From the NCBI RefSeq assembly GCF_004028155.1, contig NZ_SBII01000013.1, positions 1 to 64,000 on the forward strand: DNA of 64,000 nt, read 5' to 3'. The stretch comes from Flavobacterium cerinum (lineage in GTDB: Bacteria > Bacteroidota > Bacteroidia > Flavobacteriales > Flavobacteriaceae). This document shows, piece by piece, positions 35,400 through 46,095 of this stretch (its first letter is position 1; the number at the start of each line of letters is the position of its first letter). The translations under genes were made by a program, and so were the position numbers. The notes under the pieces were generated by a model. It was not told where the DNA came from. It did not search any database and was given only the letters and a program-made list of their open reading frames with translations.

Positions 35400-38300
35400 A
35401 TGGAACAAGCACAACCCTATATTCCTATTAATAAAGTAAGAATTGTTACTGCTGCATCCCTGTTTGACGGGCATGATGCTGCAATTAACATAATGCGAAG
35501 AATCATCCAGGCCACAGGAGTGGAGGTAATTCACCTTGGGCACGACCGTAGTGTGGAAGAGGTGGTAAATACCGCTATCCAGGAAGATGCCAATGCTATT
35601 GCTATGACTTCTTATCAGGGAGGTCACAACGAATATTTTAAATACATGTACGACCTGCTTAAAGAAAAAGGTGCAGGGCATATTAAGATATTTGGCGGCG
35701 GTGGCGGTGTAATTCTGCCGGAGGAAATCAGGGAACTGCACGAATATGGCATCACAAGGATCTATGCTCCGGATGACGGGCGTGAACTTGGCCTTCAGGG
35801 TATGATCAATGACCTTGTTCAAAAATCTGACTTTCCGGTAGGTGATAAGCTGAACGGAGAGATTAACCATCTTGAAGAGAAGAATCCTACCGCTATTGCA
35901 AGGGTAATATCTTCAGCAGAAAACTTCCCTGAGGTAGCTAAAGAAACACTTGATGCTATCCATAAACAAAACGAAACCTCTAAGATCCCGGTATTGGGTA
36001 TAACGGGTACGGGTGGTGCAGGTAAATCATCTCTGGTAGATGAGTTAGTGCGCCGTTTCCTTATCGACTTCCCCGAGAAAACGATCGGACTTATCTCTGT
36101 AGACCCGTCAAAGCGTAAAACGGGCGGAGCACTATTAGGTGACCGTATCAGGATGAATGCTATTAATAACCCAAGGGTTTATATGCGTTCATTAGCTACA
36201 AGACAATCAAACTTAGCTTTATCAAAATATGTTGCCGAAGCCATCCAGGTTTTAAAAGCAGCAAAATATGATATCATTATTCTTGAAACATCGGGTATCG
36301 GTCAGTCTGATACTGAGATCATCGAGCATTCTGATGTATCGTTATATGTAATGACACCGGAGTTTGGTGCTGCAACACAGCTGGAAAAAATCGACATGCT
36401 TGATTTTGCCGATCTTGTAGCTATTAATAAATTTGACAAACGCGGTTCGCTTGATGCGCTTCGTGATGTAAAAAAACAATACCAGCGTAACCACAACCTG
36501 TGGGATGCTAACCCGGATGATCTTCCTGTATTTGGTACTATTGCTTCTCAGTTTAACGACCCGGGAATGAATACGCTTTACAAAAAGATCATGGATAAGG
36601 TGGTAGAAAGAACTTCTGCCGACCTGCATTCTACTTTTGAGATTACGCGTGAAATGAGCGAGAAGATCTTTGTGATCCCGCCGCACAGAACACGTTACCT
36701 GTCTGAAATTGCAGAGAACAACCGTAAGTATGATGCTGTAGCGTTAAGCCAGCAGGAGGTAGCTCAGAAATTGTATGGTATCTTTAAAACGATAGAATCG
36801 GTTGCAGGAATAAAACTGAGCCCATCTAAATTCGGTATTGAAGAAGAACTGATCAAACAAGGCGAAACAGGTGAAAATAAAGATTTCTTACGCCTTCTTG
36901 TTGCTGAGTTTGACCGCGTAAAAATGAACCTTGACCCATACAACTGGGAAATTATCCTTACATGGGACGATAAGGTTAACAAATATAAAAACCCTGTTTA
37001 TTCTTTTAAAGTAAGGGATAAAGAGATTAAAATAGACACACACACCGAATCGCTTTCGCATTCGCAGATACCAAAAGTTGCCCTGCCTAAATATCAGGCC
37101 TGGGGTGATATTTTACGTTGGTGCCTGCAGGAAAACGTACCTGGTGAGTTTCCGTTCACATCCGGATTATATCCGTTTAAACGTGAAGGAGAAGACCCGT
37201 CGAGGATGTTTGCCGGTGAAGGAGGTCCTGAGCGTACTAATAAACGTTTTCACTATGTGAGTGACGGATTGCCTGCGAAACGTTTATCTACAGCGTTTGA
37301 CAGTGTTACACTTTATGGTAATGACCCACATTTACGTCCGGATATTTACGGAAAAATTGGTAATGCAGGAGTATCTATCTGCTGTCTTGATGATGCTAAG
37401 AAACTGTATTCAGGCTTCAACCTGGCTCACCCGTTAACGTCTGTAAGTATGACGATCAACGGACCTGCGCCAATGCTGCTTGGGTTCTTTATGAACGCAG
37501 CTATCGATCAGCAGTGTGAGATTTACATTAAAGAAAACGGCCTTGAAAAAGAGGTTGACAATAAAATAAATGCCATTTACAAAGCTAAAGGCATTGAGCG
37601 TCCGCGTTATAACGGAGACCTTCCGAAAAACAATGATGGTCTTGGACTTATGCTTCTGGGTGTTACCGGAGATATGGTACTACCTGAGGATGTATATCAG
37701 GACATTAAAGTGCGTACACTAACTCAGGTACGTGGTACTGTTCAGGCAGATATCCTTAAAGAAGATCAGGCACAAAATACATGTATCTTCTCTACAGAAT
37801 TCGCCCTTCGATTAATGGGAGACGTTCAGGAATATTTTATTACCAACAACATACGTAACTTCTATTCGGTATCGATATCGGGTTACCACATTGCTGAGGC
37901 AGGAGCAAACCCTATTACCCAGCTGGCGTTTACACTGGCTAACGGCTTTACTTATGTAGAGTACTACCTAAGCCGTGGTATGAGCATTAACGATTTTGGT
38001 CCTAACCTGTCGTTCTTCTTCTCTAACGGAATTGACCCTGAGTATGCAGTAATTGGCCGTGTAGCAAGAAAGATCTGGTCTAAGGCACTTAAGAATAAAT
38101 ATGGTGCTAATGAGCGAGCTCAAATGCTTAAGTATCATATTCAGACATCCGGTCGTTCACTACACGCACAGGAAATTGACTTTAACGATATTCGTACAAC
38201 GCTTCAGGCGCTATATGCAATCTATGATAACTGTAACTCATTGCATACCAATGCATATGATGAGGCGATTACAACGCCAACCGAAGAAAGTGTACGTCGT

Positions 38301-38831
38301 GCAATGGCTATCCAGCTGATCATCAACAAAGAATTAGGACTTGCTAAGAATGAAAATCCTATCCAGGGATCGTTCATTATTGAGGAGCTGACTGACCTTG
38401 TTGAGGATGCTGTACTTGCTGAATTCGACCGTATTACAGAGCGTGGTGGTGTACTTGGTGCTATGGAAACCATGTATCAGCGTTCTAAAATTCAGGAAGA
38501 AAGTCTTTATTATGAGACACTTAAGCATAATGGGGAGTTTCCTATTATTGGAGTTAATACCTTCTTAAGTTCTAAAGGGTCACCTACAGTAGTACCTGCT
38601 GAGGTTATTCGTGCAACCGAAGAAGAAAAGCAATTCCAGATCAAAACACTTGAGACATTACATACGGCTCATAAAGAAAAAGTGCTTGAAACGCTGGGTG
38701 TTATTCAGGAAACTGCTATTCAGAACAAGAATATTTTCGAAAAATTAATGGAAGCTACTAAAGTTTGCTCTCTTGGACAGATCACTTCAGCCTTGTTTGA
38801 AGTAGGAGGTCAGTACAGAAGAAACATGTAA
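35400..38831 (+). CDS. icmF: Fused isobutyryl-CoA mutase (IcmF), B12-dependent
   Basis: 1143 residues. Domain order is that of IcmF: N-terminal B12-binding domain ([15 protein letters not shown], Asp23/His25, followed by [12 protein letters not shown]), a MeaB-like G-protein chaperone with P-loop GTGGAGKSS near residue 205, and a C-terminal acyl-CoA mutase barrel from about 560. It interconverts isobutyryl-CoA and n-butyryl-CoA (and related branched acyl-CoAs) using adenosylcobalamin. The DxHxxG cobalamin motif reads DGHDAA here, with Ala for Gly. No cobalamin riboswitch is evident in the 97-bp upstream gap. A strong terminator follows. Confidence 0.92.
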   Translation: MEQAQPYIPINKVRIVTAASLFDGHDAAINIMRRIIQATGVEVIHLGHDRSVEEVVNTAIQEDANAIAMTSYQGGHNEYFKYMYDLLKEKGAGHIKIFGGGGGVILPEEIRELHEYGITRIYAPDDGRELGLQGMINDLVQKSDFPVGDKLNGEINHLEEKNPTAIARVISSAENFPEVAKETLDAIHKQNETSKIPVLGITGTGGAGKSSLVDELVRRFLIDFPEKTIGLISVDPSKRKTGGALLGDRIRMNAINNPRVYMRSLATRQSNLALSKYVAEAIQVLKAAKYDIIILETSGIGQSDTEIIEHSDVSLYVMTPEFGAATQLEKIDMLDFADLVAINKFDKRGSLDALRDVKKQYQRNHNLWDANPDDLPVFGTIASQFNDPGMNTLYKKIMDKVVERTSADLHSTFEITREMSEKIFVIPPHRTRYLSEIAENNRKYDAVALSQQEVAQKLYGIFKTIESVAGIKLSPSKFGIEEELIKQGETGENKDFLRLLVAEFDRVKMNLDPYNWEIILTWDDKVNKYKNPVYSFKVRDKEIKIDTHTESLSHSQIPKVALPKYQAWGDILRWCLQENVPGEFPFTSGLYPFKREGEDPSRMFAGEGGPERTNKRFHYVSDGLPAKRLSTAFDSVTLYGNDPHLRPDIYGKIGNAGVSICCLDDAKKLYSGFNLAHPLTSVSMTINGPAPMLLGFFMNAAIDQQCEIYIKENGLEKEVDNKINAIYKAKGIERPRYNGDLPKNNDGLGLMLLGVTGDMVLPEDVYQDIKVRTLTQVRGTVQADILKEDQAQNTCIFSTEFALRLMGDVQEYFITNNIRNFYSVSISGYHIAEAGANPITQLAFTLANGFTYVEYYLSRGMSINDFGPNLSFFFSNGIDPEYAVIGRVARKIWSKALKNKYGANERAQMLKYHIQTSGRSLHAQEIDFNDIRTTLQALYAIYDNCNSLHTNAYDEAITTPTEESVRRAMAIQLIINKELGLAKNENPIQGSFIIEELTDLVEDAVLAEFDRITERGGVLGAMETMYQRSKIQEESLYYETLKHNGEFPIIGVNTFLSSKGSPTVVPAEVIRATEEEKQFQIKTLETLHTAHKEKVLETLGVIQETAIQNKNIFEKLMEATKVCSLGQITSALFEVGGQYRRNM

Positions 38832-38862
38832 TTTCGATTTTAATTATTGAAGATCTAAATAA

Positions 38863-38891
38863 AAAAAGCCCCGCAATTTGCGGGGCTTTTT
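38863..38891. terminator. Intrinsic terminator after icmF, bidirectional
   Basis: AAAAAGCCCCGC-aattt-GCGGGGCTTTTT; A/T tracts on both sides also serve the convergent pseudogene. Confidence 0.88.
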
Positions 38892-38897
38892 GTGTTT

Positions 38898-40639
38898 TTA
38901 TAATTTACTATCCTTATTTTCCCGCCATACCGGTATCTTAACAAAACTATCGGTATGCCATAGTATTTTTAATGGTTCATCGGCATCAAGAATACTTTCA
39001 TTGCTTACATCATCCCCTGTGCCGTAATTGATCTGCCAGAAAGGATCTTTGTTTATACCTACAGTCACTACGATACGGCTTCCTTTTTCGATTTTTTTAC
39101 CTGTAAACATAGTGTTGGCAAAGGGAATGGTTTCGGGAATTTCAGGAGTAAGCAATTGGCGTTTCTCCCGGTCTTTGGTATAACTTGCCCTTCCAAGGAA
39201 ATGAGAAAGTTCAAAATAAGAACCATTGGCTTTAAGCTCATAAAGCTCTATCACAATATCCATGTCTTTTTTGTTGATAGTTGCCATCAGTTCGCCTGTA
39301 AAATTGCCGTTAATGATCAGGCTTTCTTCCAGCGGATCGGATACAAATTGCAAGCAGTTTGTGTTGTAAAGTGTTTTAGAAGCAATGAGCCATGAGTTAC
39401 TTCTCCTGAATTCACCGTTTTTACGGTCTTTAAAATTTACTTCGAAGGGTATGGTCCTGTTATTGTCCGGCGGAGTTATTGATAGTCGGTTTTTCTTCTT
39501 GGTCTTTTGTGCACTCAGGTAAAAGGTAAGGGTGTCGTTACTTACGGCAGCTAATGATGGTGCGTGCCTCCATTCGTTACCGCCCATTACCTGATAGTTC
39601 ACGTGGTCTTTAATAAAATCGGGTTTTGTGCTCTCTTTTAAAATATAGTCAAACCATTTAAAAGCAATTACGTTATAGTTTACCCTGGCAGCTTCATCAA
39701 TAGTGTAACCTTGAAATTCCTTTTCGGGCATTCCCTGTGAGCCGTTATGGTTATATGGCCCAATGATGAGATAATGATTTGCAGCCGGATTGTATTTATG
39801 ATGCTCTTTATAATAGTTTAAAGCACCAAGCTGATCGGAATCATAATACCCGGTTATGGTAAGTACAGGGATATTAATACTGGCAAAATCATTTTTATAA
39901 GGGGTCATTTTCTGCCAGTATTCATTGTAGTAGGGGTTGTCGAGCCATTTTTGAAATGTTTCATTCTTTTGTCCGTACAGGCTGTCCAGTTCACGGTATG
40001 ATAATCCCTGCTTGTACCAGTCGATATTAACTTCTCTCCATTTTTTACTGTCGTTAAAAGATTTATTGTCCAACAGTTTAGTGTTGGTAACAAAGTAGAG
40101 CCAGTTAAGAGCATAGCTCATAAAAACATTATTATGCATAGGAAAGTTACAGATGCCTGAGGTATAATAGTTTTTAATGCCGGATGCCCACTTTTGGCTG
40201 CTGCCCATTGGCTAAAGCCAACATAACTGCCACCATACATGCCAATTTTTCTATTACACCAGGACTGGTTACTGATCCATTCGAGCATTGCGTAAGCATC
40301 ATTAGTATCATGTTCAAAAGGATGTATATCGCTTTGACTTTTGTCTTTCCCCCGGGTGTTAACCACAATACCCGCGTAGCCTTTTAATGCTGCCAGTCGT
40401 GCTCTTTTAAAATCTGCCGGACCTGCGTATATAGAGTACATTAATACCGTGGGCTGTGGTAGTGTTAGTGTGCTGTCCCTTACCAAAATTCCCGAAAGGA
40501 TATCGCCATCTGGCATTGGTATAGAAATGTATTTTTTACTGAATTTTATAGTATCACCCCATTTTATGGTTTCATCCGTTTGCGAATAACAAAACAGTAC
40601 TGTTATCATAAACAGTGAGGTAAGTAATGATTTGAACAT
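38898..40639 (-). pseudogene. CocE/NonD (S15-type) hydrolase split by a frameshift
   Basis: Two overlapping leftward frames make one protein. The first (40639-40118, 173 codons) has a signal peptide (MFKSLLTSLFMITVLFCYSQ) and the nucleophile elbow GMYGGSYVGFSQW, but runs out of frame after IIPQASV. The second (open from 40208 to 38898) continues with FPMHNNVFMSYALNWLYF, carries the other triad candidates YDSDQLG (Asp) and GPYNHNGSQG (His), and ends in the jelly-roll domain. The switch lies near 40143-40155. Such X-Pro dipeptidyl-peptidase-like or ester hydrolases act on peptides or acyl compounds. It could be a decayed gene or a sequencing error; no other disabling change is seen. Confidence 0.82.
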
Positions 40640-40748
40640 TATAGTAAGTGTTGATTGATGATTGATTTAACGAAAAAAAGAATACATTATTGAGTATTGC
40701 TAAACATATACATTAAAAATAACAAATATCTTCTGATAATAGAAATTG

Positions 40749-40813
40749 CTGAGAGATAGATATGTATCGACTACGTAATCTTATGCGTTATAATCTTTGG
40801 TAGTATCTCTCAG
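40749..40813. repeat. Ten-base inverted repeat flanking a promoter-like site
   Basis: CTGAGAGATA at 40749-40758 and its exact complement TATCTCTCAG at 40804-40813 enclose 45 bp. An AATCTTTG element resembling a -7 box lies just before the right arm. It sits in the 209-bp gap between the hydrolase pseudogene and the gene at 40849. Confidence 0.6.
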
Positions 40814-40848
40814 TATTCGTTCCTTAGCTATATGGTAAAACCTTACTT

Positions 40849-41346
40849 ATGAAAGAAATAAACGTACTGCCACAGGGATACAGAGCTTTTACAGCGATTT
40901 GGAATGATATTGTATTGGGCAGGGTCGAATATCCTAAATGGTATTCTTATAAAGCTCTAATAAGCATAGGTAAAGAGAGTACTTATACTTTAGAACCCAG
41001 AGGTTTTTGGCAAACTACTCAGGAGCTAAAAAAAGAGGGTGTTCTTATTTTGCAGATGCAGATGAAATGGAGCGGAAAGATATTAATAAGCAAGCCTAAA
41101 GATGCAGATCGCTCTTATGCTTTTCAGCCGAAAGGATTCTTTAAGAATGGTTATGTACTCACCGATTATAAAGGGAATGAATTCTTTCATATCCATTCTG
41201 ATTTCAGTTGGAAAAAATTCAATTCAGGCTTTATCATTACCTGTAAAGACGACTTTGGCAATGATGAATTCGAACAGCTGCTTATGCTGCTGTCTGTACA
41301 TTATTTTAAGAGTATGCAGGATATGGCAGCCTCTGGGGTCTATTAG
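40849..41346 (+). CDS. Hypothetical protein, 165 residues
   Basis: No signal peptide or membrane span. Strand-rich sequence (AFTAIWNDIVLGRVEYPKWYSYKALISIG, GVLILQMQMKWSGKILISKP, NEFFHIHSDFSWKKFNSGFIITC) and a C-terminal helix (FEQLLMLLSVHYFKSMQDMA) resemble small beta-barrel domains of the tubby/LURP-one kind, but the likeness is weak and I do not assign a family. Its stop abuts the stop of a 39-residue gene on the other strand. Confidence 0.6.
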   Translation: MKEINVLPQGYRAFTAIWNDIVLGRVEYPKWYSYKALISIGKESTYTLEPRGFWQTTQELKKEGVLILQMQMKWSGKILISKPKDADRSYAFQPKGFFKNGYVLTDYKGNEFFHIHSDFSWKKFNSGFIITCKDDFGNDEFEQLLMLLSVHYFKSMQDMAASGVY

Positions 41347-41466
41347 TTAAAAAACGCGCCCCAGTACATAGTAAAGAATTACAAAAACGATAATTGTGCC
41401 AATGCAGCCTAAACCTGCTTTTTTTGCACCCCAACCTGCAAGTAGTGTTTTGAAAAATCCGTTCAT
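41347..41466 (-). CDS. Small single-span membrane protein, 39 residues
   Basis: A short leftward frame starting MNGFFKTLLAGWGAKKAGLG and continuing with one strong hydrophobic span (residues about 21-35) before ending GRVF. Positive residues Lys6, Lys15, Lys16 precede the span. The ATG is well placed 118 bp before the neighbouring rightward gene, and the stop directly abuts that of the convergent gene at 40849. Amphipathic N-terminus plus one span fits the tiny membrane proteins common in this group. Function unknown; whether it is expressed is an inference. Confidence 0.6.
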   Translation of the reverse strand: MNGFFKTLLAGWGAKKAGLGCIGTIIVFVILYYVLGRVF

Positions 41467-41583
41467 GATATTTAGTTTTTAATTTATTTAAAGATAACAA
41501 CGAGTTCTTAGTCCGTAATATCATTTAACTTTTATTAAAGACTTAATAATATCACAAACTTTATTATAGTAACTTGCCGGGTA

Positions 41584-42822
41584 ATGAGATCGATCTGTAT
41601 TATATTCATTTTCTTATTCCTGCCCGTTTGTGCTGTTAATGCTCAGGTAATGGGCTGTACAGACCCTATGGCTAAGAATTACAATCCATTGGCAACTGTA
41701 AACGATGGCAGCTGTAAATATGCTTCAGTCAGTGTTTCGCCAACATATTCAGCGAAGCTTCCATCTCAGATCAAGGAGACTTCCGGTCTTGTAAAATGGA
41801 ATGATCACTTATATACTCTTAACGATGATGGCGATACTAATTTGTATGCCATAGAAAGCAGTACAGGCGCTATTCTGGAGGTATTACCATTGCCGGGTAC
41901 AGTTAATCAGGACTGGGAAGAACTGGCACAGGATGAAGGTTACTTCTATATAGGTGATTTTGGTAATAATGTAGACGGTAACAGAACAAACCTTAATATA
42001 CTCAGAGTAGGCAAAATGTCTTTACTTTCGGGCAGTCCTGAAATTGACAGGATTAATTTTACTTATCCCGATCAAACCAATTTTAAATCAAAGGGCAGTA
42101 ATAATTCTGATTTTGACTGTGAAGCTTTTATTATAACAAGAGACAGTATTTACCTGTTTACCAAACAATGGGTGAGCAAAAAAACAAGTGTATATGTATT
42201 GCCTAAAATTCCTGGTACTTACACAGCCAGCCGCAAAACAGGATATGATGTTAGCGGACTTATTACCGGAGCCACTTGGGTAGAAGATAAACGACTGCTG
42301 CTTCTTAGCGGCTATAACGGAATATTGCAGCCTTTTATTTATTTGCTGTATGACTTTAAAGATCTTGATTTTTTTTCGGGGAACAAGAGAAAAATAAGCC
42401 TGTCAATATCATTTCATCAAACTGAAGGTATCGCAACTATAAATGGTACTGATGTGTTTGTAACGAATGAGCAGTTTGCGCAGCAGCCTTTTGTAAGTGT
42501 AACACAAAAGCTGCATAAATTTGATTTGTCACCCTATCTTTCCAATTATCTTGAAAATTATAATCTGGTTTCTATTCAGAATAATTTCAAGAACTTAATA
42601 CTGACATTTCCCAGTTTAACAAGAGATATTGTTTACATTGACATTGCAGCGGATTTAATTAGTACAAAATACAGTTGCACAGATAATAAAGGAAAGCAGG
42701 TATTGGAAGGGGTACTGGATAGTAAAACCAATAAAATTAATATAAGCAGTCTTATACCAGGTGTTTATACTTTGCTGGTAGAGGGCTATCCTGATTATGC
42801 TTATAAGTTTGTAAAACGATAA
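41584..42822 (+). CDS. Secreted beta-propeller-like protein with T9SS type A sorting domain
   Basis: 412 residues. Signal peptide MRSICIIFIFLFLPVCAVNA, then a short Cys-bearing module GCTDPMAKNYNPLATVNDGSC (the calcium-binding-like motif often found near the start of surface proteins). The central part (KETSGLVKWNDHLYTLNDDGDTNLYAIES, DWEELAQDEGYFYIGDFGNN) looks like a propeller or esterase-like extracellular domain. The C-terminus KINISSLIPGVYTLLVEG...KFVKR is a T9SS type A sorting signal. Presumably surface or extracellular; the ligand is unknown. Confidence 0.82.
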   Translation: MRSICIIFIFLFLPVCAVNAQVMGCTDPMAKNYNPLATVNDGSCKYASVSVSPTYSAKLPSQIKETSGLVKWNDHLYTLNDDGDTNLYAIESSTGAILEVLPLPGTVNQDWEELAQDEGYFYIGDFGNNVDGNRTNLNILRVGKMSLLSGSPEIDRINFTYPDQTNFKSKGSNNSDFDCEAFIITRDSIYLFTKQWVSKKTSVYVLPKIPGTYTASRKTGYDVSGLITGATWVEDKRLLLLSGYNGILQPFIYLLYDFKDLDFFSGNKRKISLSISFHQTEGIATINGTDVFVTNEQFAQQPFVSVTQKLHKFDLSPYLSNYLENYNLVSIQNNFKNLILTFPSLTRDIVYIDIAADLISTKYSCTDNKGKQVLEGVLDSKTNKINISSLIPGVYTLLVEGYPDYAYKFVKR

Positions 42823-42956
42823 ATATTATTTTTTTAAGCTTTTTATAATCCTACAAAAAAAATACAGATAAACGAATAGATTGAAGTATATTAATAAGAC
42901 TGATTTATAATTAATTATAAATTAACGTTTTATTCACTTTCTAATTATTTTTTTTA

Positions 42957-42964
42957 TATTTTTG
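42957..42964 (+). promoter_or_regulatory. Promoter -7 element (TATTTTTG) for the TPR histidine-kinase-like gene
   Basis: TATTTTTG lies 21 bp before the ATG at 42986 and overlaps the alternative TTG start at 42962, so the ATG is preferred. Confidence 0.5.
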
Positions 42965-42985
42965 GTATCCCCCAATTATAGTCCC

Positions 42986-44716
42986 ATGAAAAAATATTTA
43001 CTTTTTTTTCTGCTGTTTTTCTGTACATTATGTTTTCCTCAGGAAGAGGCCGATGCTCTTCTGCAACAAGGAGTTAAAGAAATCTCCGGCAGTAATTATG
43101 AAGGTGCAATAGCACATTTAAACCAAAGTGTTGCAATTGCCAAGGAAGCAGAAAACAAAGAAGTTTTAAGCAAAGCCTATGTTAGCTTAGGAGAAGCTTA
43201 TGCTAAATCAGAAAACTTTACGGCAGCTTTAAAAAACTACCTTTTAGCCCTTCCTATTTTAAAAACCGGTACTGATCGTTTGGCTGCAGCCAATGCATCA
43301 AAGGAAATTGGTGTTTTATATGGCAAACAAAAAAAGCACGATCTTTCTCTACAGTATTTTACTGAGGCATTTAAACAGGCTAAACAGTTAAATAATGAAA
43401 TGCTTAGCGCCGAATGTCTTGGCGGCATAGGATCTGCCTATGAAGCACAGAGCAAAATAGACAAAGCTTTAGAGTCCTACAGTCAGGCACTGGCAATTTA
43501 CAGAGCCCGCGGACACATGCAGAATGCAGGTCAGATGCTTAGTAATATGGGTAATGCCTATAAGCTGAAAGGTGATTATCTGCAGTCTATCTTAAATTAT
43601 AAAGAAGCACTTGGCTATTTTAATAGTGCTAACGACCGGCACAAAGTTGCCAAAGTATTGAGCAGCCTTGGTAAGGTACTTGCATTAATGGAAGACCATA
43701 ATGAGTCTTTAAGGCTTTATGAACAGGCCTATCTGGATGCTATAGAAATAAAGTATGATGAAGTGATTATCGAATCAAGCCTTGGTATGGCTGCGGCCTA
43801 TGAAAATCTTAGGCAGTATCCGGAGTCGGTTCGTTACCATAAGATCTATGAACAGAAAAAAGATAGTTTTGTAAATGCAGCTCACGAAAAGGAATTAGCC
43901 CAATTAAAACTTAAAGGGTCAAAAAATAATGATGAGAATGTTGTTGTCATCGAAGCTGTAGATAGTGCGGGTATGTCGTCTTTTAGCTGGAAATACACCA
44001 ATTTTTTGATTATAGGCTGTGTTGCCTTCGCTCTGGTATTACTTACGGGAGCTTATATATGGAGAAGAAATCTATTAAAAGGTAACAAAGAAGACAGGAT
44101 GTTCAGGGAGGCAGAAGGTGAAGAACGCTTAAGGCTTGTACAGGATATTCATCTTGATCTGGACTCTAAGCTTTCTGAGATCAACCACCTTAGTGAAGCC
44201 ATTGTAGAAAAAACCACTGGAATGCCTACCATTAGAAGTAAAGGAGAGGCAATGCAGGAAACTACAAAGAAGATAGAAGAGAACATACGCGACCTTGTAT
44301 GGCTGTTAACACCAAGAACAACTATTCTTACGAACTATGTAGGAAGTATTAAAGAATATGTGTTAGGCTATTTTAAAGATACTCATGTTGAAGTTTTACT
44401 CTCTACACCCGATGGTATTTCTATTAATATAATCAATAAAGAAAGTCAGAGGGAGTTGCTTTCTGTCATAAAAGAGAACCTTGAGTCTATTGCAAACGAT
44501 CCGCAGGCAACAAAAGTATTTTTTGGAATTACCTATTCCGGGACACGTTTAATGGTTTCTATTAAAGACAACGGTATAGGTACAGAAACAACTGAAGCCG
44601 ATAGAAAACGTATGGAGAACAGTCTTAATTCTATTGGTGGTATAATGAGAATTGACAGCGAAGCAGGGTGGGGAACTACCGTGAAAATCATTATCCCTAT
44701 AGCTAAGCCTAAATAA
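42986..44716 (+). CDS. TPR-domain sensor histidine kinase, possibly degenerate
   Basis: 576 residues. Signal peptide (MKKYLLFFLLFFCTLCFPQ), about six TPR units (e.g. SKAYVSLGEAYAKSENFTAALKNYLLAL) in the periplasm to about residue 290, one membrane span near 340-358, and a cytosolic kinase-like domain. The H box ERLRLVQDIHLDLDSKLSEI keeps the phospho-acceptor His389. The G1 box KDNGIG is present. The N box (KENLESIANDPQAT) lacks the usual Asn and His, and the G2 region (RKRMENSLNSIGG) is poor, so ATP binding may be lost. Layout is HisKA_3-like, and no response regulator is adjacent. Confidence 0.78.
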   Translation: MKKYLLFFLLFFCTLCFPQEEADALLQQGVKEISGSNYEGAIAHLNQSVAIAKEAENKEVLSKAYVSLGEAYAKSENFTAALKNYLLALPILKTGTDRLAAANASKEIGVLYGKQKKHDLSLQYFTEAFKQAKQLNNEMLSAECLGGIGSAYEAQSKIDKALESYSQALAIYRARGHMQNAGQMLSNMGNAYKLKGDYLQSILNYKEALGYFNSANDRHKVAKVLSSLGKVLALMEDHNESLRLYEQAYLDAIEIKYDEVIIESSLGMAAAYENLRQYPESVRYHKIYEQKKDSFVNAAHEKELAQLKLKGSKNNDENVVVIEAVDSAGMSSFSWKYTNFLIIGCVAFALVLLTGAYIWRRNLLKGNKEDRMFREAEGEERLRLVQDIHLDLDSKLSEINHLSEAIVEKTTGMPTIRSKGEAMQETTKKIEENIRDLVWLLTPRTTILTNYVGSIKEYVLGYFKDTHVEVLLSTPDGISINIINKESQRELLSVIKENLESIANDPQATKVFFGITYSGTRLMVSIKDNGIGTETTEADRKRMENSLNSIGGIMRIDSEAGWGTTVKIIIPIAKPK

Positions 44717-44728
44717 TATTCGAAAGCA

Positions 44729-45283
44729 CTATTTCTTTAGTTTTAGATACCCAATATGCAGTTCGTCTTCAGTGCCCGTTTCGGCTTTGGTGATGTTAAT
44801 ACTGTATAGTGCTTTTAAATGAGGAGCAAGAATATCTTCTACCTTATGCATATCGTCAATATCTAAAGCATACTTTTCGTCAATATGTGATTCCCCGCCT
44901 TTAAAGTTATAGTGCTTGTAAAATGCCGTGCGTTTAGCAATTTTAATAGCCATGCCCATAGACTTAGCAACTACGAGACTTTTGTAATGGTATTCTTCAA
45001 ACTCACCGGGGCGGTAGCCACCCAGATTTAGCAGGAATAATTTTTCGATAGCAGGCTGGGCTTCGGCTTTTGGTACAATAGTAACAGCATATCCATTTAC
45101 AAGGGTTACCTCACGCCAGGAGTCAATATGCAATCCGCCGCTATCGGGCCAAAAAGCATACATGTCTTTAGTAAGATCTGTAATATCTCTGCCTATCCCG
45201 AAAAAAATGTCGTGCTGCTCTGTAAGTCTGCTTTTGGGTGTGCAGCCCAGTAAAACCATATATAATTTGAGTGTGTTTTCCAT
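44729..45283 (-). CDS. DUF1543 domain-containing protein
   Basis: 184 residues, soluble. Matches the two DUF1543 modules: LYMVLLGCTPKSRLTEQHDIFFGIGRDITDL then WPDSGGLHIDSWREVTLVNGY, and in the second half LFLLNLGGYRPGEFEEYHYKSLVVAKSMGMAIKIAKRTAFYKHY ending with HIGYLKLKK. Family of unknown function. Convergent with the kinase-like gene (12-bp gap). Confidence 0.85.
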   Translation of the reverse strand: MENTLKLYMVLLGCTPKSRLTEQHDIFFGIGRDITDLTKDMYAFWPDSGGLHIDSWREVTLVNGYAVTIVPKAEAQPAIEKLFLLNLGGYRPGEFEEYHYKSLVVAKSMGMAIKIAKRTAFYKHYNFKGGESHIDEKYALDIDDMHKVEDILAPHLKALYSINITKAETGTEDELHIGYLKLKK

Positions 45284-45404
45284 GCATAGTAAAGGTATTT
45301 AATTTTTTTTTCCGTAACTTGCATAGATATCAAATTTTTGGTTCGGTTTTTGGATTGTACCTATAAACAATAAAAAATCAACACTAATTAAAAATTTAAT
45401 GATT

Positions 45405-45914
45405 ATGAAAAAGATATTTTTACTTTTAAGCATAGTGAGCGTTTTTGGCTTAACAGCATGCTCTAACGATGATGACCGTGTGGATCAAGATACTTTCCCG
45501 GAAACTTTTGAAACTAAGCCTATAACTTTTCTTGAGAATACACCTGGAGTATCTCAGGTTGTAATACCACTTGTACCTAAAATTCTTGCAAGTGATGTTG
45601 TATTGGTATATAGATTATCGGGTGTAAATAATCTTGGTAACGATATATGGGAGCCGATTCCAACATCGTATGATCTTCCTCAAGGTAGATTGAATTATAA
45701 TTTTGATTTCTCTGTAGATGATGTTGTTGTTTATTTGAATACTAATTTTAGTTTTTCATTAAGACCAGATTTCACTGCAAGCCAGATTTTTAAAATTGCA
45801 TTAGTACCTGGGTTTGTTGCTAAAGACCTTAAGTCAAACGACTATAATGTAGTAATGAGTGCTCTTGAAAATGCAAAAGTAAAAGGAAATATTAAGATAG
45901 AAACGATTAAATAA
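45405..45914 (+). CDS. Small lipoprotein of unknown function
   Basis: 169 residues. Signal MKKIFLLLSIVSVFGLTAC gives lipobox LTAC, followed by SNDDDRVDQD, the Asp-rich tether typical of exported Bacteroidota lipoproteins (export signal S-D/E rich). The ATG at 45405 begins the signal peptide; one at 45399 is in frame. The mature part is beta-rich (QVVIPLVPKILASDVVLVYRL, LNYNFDFSVDDVVVYLN). No family recognised. An exact copy of its terminator follows the next gene. Confidence 0.7.
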   Translation: MKKIFLLLSIVSVFGLTACSNDDDRVDQDTFPETFETKPITFLENTPGVSQVVIPLVPKILASDVVLVYRLSGVNNLGNDIWEPIPTSYDLPQGRLNYNFDFSVDDVVVYLNTNFSFSLRPDFTASQIFKIALVPGFVAKDLKSNDYNVVMSALENAKVKGNIKIETIK

Positions 45915-45943
45915 TATTTCAGTTATCTTATCTATATAAATAG

Positions 45944-45975
45944 AAACAGGCTCCAATTTATTGGAGCCTGTTTTG
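45944..45975 (+). terminator. Intrinsic terminator, first of two identical copies
   Basis: AAACAGGCTCCAAT / ATTGGAGCCTGTTT around TT, then T-rich. The 32 bp are identical to 47636-47667. Confidence 0.88.
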
Positions 45976-46095
45976 TTTTTGAAATAAATATCTTAAGTAG
46001 AATTAATTAGGAAAATTATTTTGATGAATTCGTAATTTTGGAATACTTTTTAATTGATTTTATAGTTTTTTTCTTTCAGAATGATCGTTTTGTTG

